Below are positions 63,800 through 64,000 of a stretch of DNA of 64,000 nt, piece by piece. Origin of the DNA: Sphagnum magellanicum (Eukaryota; Streptophyta; Sphagnopsida; Sphagnales; Sphagnaceae); contig CM038925.1 in assembly GCA_021904315.1 (NCBI GenBank), positions 4,714,501 to 4,778,500 on the forward strand, given 5' to 3'. The notes beneath the pieces were generated by a model that did no database searches, had not been told where the DNA came from, and saw only the letters and a list, made by a program, of their open reading frames with translations. Position numbers and translations under genes: made by a program. Every line of letters begins with the position of its first letter. The stretch's first letter is position 1.

Positions 63800-64000
63800 A
63801 TGCAGTACCTGGTTTGGGTGGGTTAGAATCGGTTATGGTTACGGTTATGGTTTACGGTTCCAGTTTGTTAAAACAAATCAAAACTGGGTCTGATTTTTTA
63901 CGGAACTGGTTCTGGAACCCTACCCAGAACTGGAACCGAGATTTTTTGAAAAAAAAAAAAAAAAAAGAGTACAAAGCGAGGGCTAATCGGACCACCAAAT
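63800..64000. other. GGTTAC/GGTTCC-rich sequence at window end
   Basis: GGTTATGGTTACGGTTATGG and GGAACTGGTTCTGGAACC-type phrases plus a poly(A) run (about 63949-63966). Probably part of another repeat cut by the window edge. Confidence 0.4.

Overview
The window looks like about 64 kb of nuclear DNA from a land plant with a large, AT-rich, transposon-littered genome. Evidence: short blocks of the plant telomere motif TTTAGGG/CCCTAAA, GT-AG introns, a plant-length catalase, a plastid-type MATE carrier related to EDS5, and abundant CACTA-, PIF/Harbinger- and hAT-type remnants. Base composition, intron style and the many degenerate tandem arrays would suit a non-flowering plant such as a fern, but that is inference; no marker in the window fixes the species. 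No bacterial-style operons, CRISPR arrays, rRNA genes or tRNA genes were recognised.

Four protein-coding genes can be reconstructed, all on the + strand. (1) A catalase in 8 exons (17697-21110, 492 aa). (2) A TRM13-type tRNA 2'-O-methyltransferase in 11 exons (31028-35839, 551 aa from the start used). (3) A YIP1-family Golgi/TGN membrane protein with an uninterrupted CDS (38355-39164, 269 aa) behind a long leader. (4) An EDS5-like MATE transporter in 14 exons (54473-61535, 766 aa). Their exon phases all close, and family-specific motifs lie at expected positions. They act in unrelated processes (peroxisomal H2O2 removal, tRNA modification, Golgi trafficking, plastid envelope transport), so neighbourhood gives no functional linkage.

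Layout: 1-17 kb is gene-poor. It holds a diverged CACTA-like element, a 125-bp palindromic CACTA MITE with a perfect 3-bp target duplication, several degenerate satellites, two related polypurine tracts, and a PIF/Harbinger transposase pseudogene split by a telomere-like degenerate array. 17-21 kb is the catalase gene. 21-30 kb is AT-rich sequence with little recognisable except a repeat shared with the MATE gene and a hAT transposase remnant. 30.6-39.6 kb carries the TRM13 and YIP1 genes, separated by a dispersed repeat. 39.6-53 kb is again repeat-rich. 53-64 kb is the MATE gene and its downstream region.

The MATE locus is the most unusual part. Its first splice donor is duplicated inside intron 1. 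Intron 5 contains a 13-unit 20-bp minisatellite. Introns 6 and 7 each contain a copy of one ~330-bp dispersed repeat. Intron 11 is a tandem duplication carrying telomere-like blocks. The 3' half of its last exon plus downstream sequence recurs about 1.4 kb away, with the exon part in three tandem copies. Its protein has an unusually long acidic, homopolymer-rich N-terminal region.
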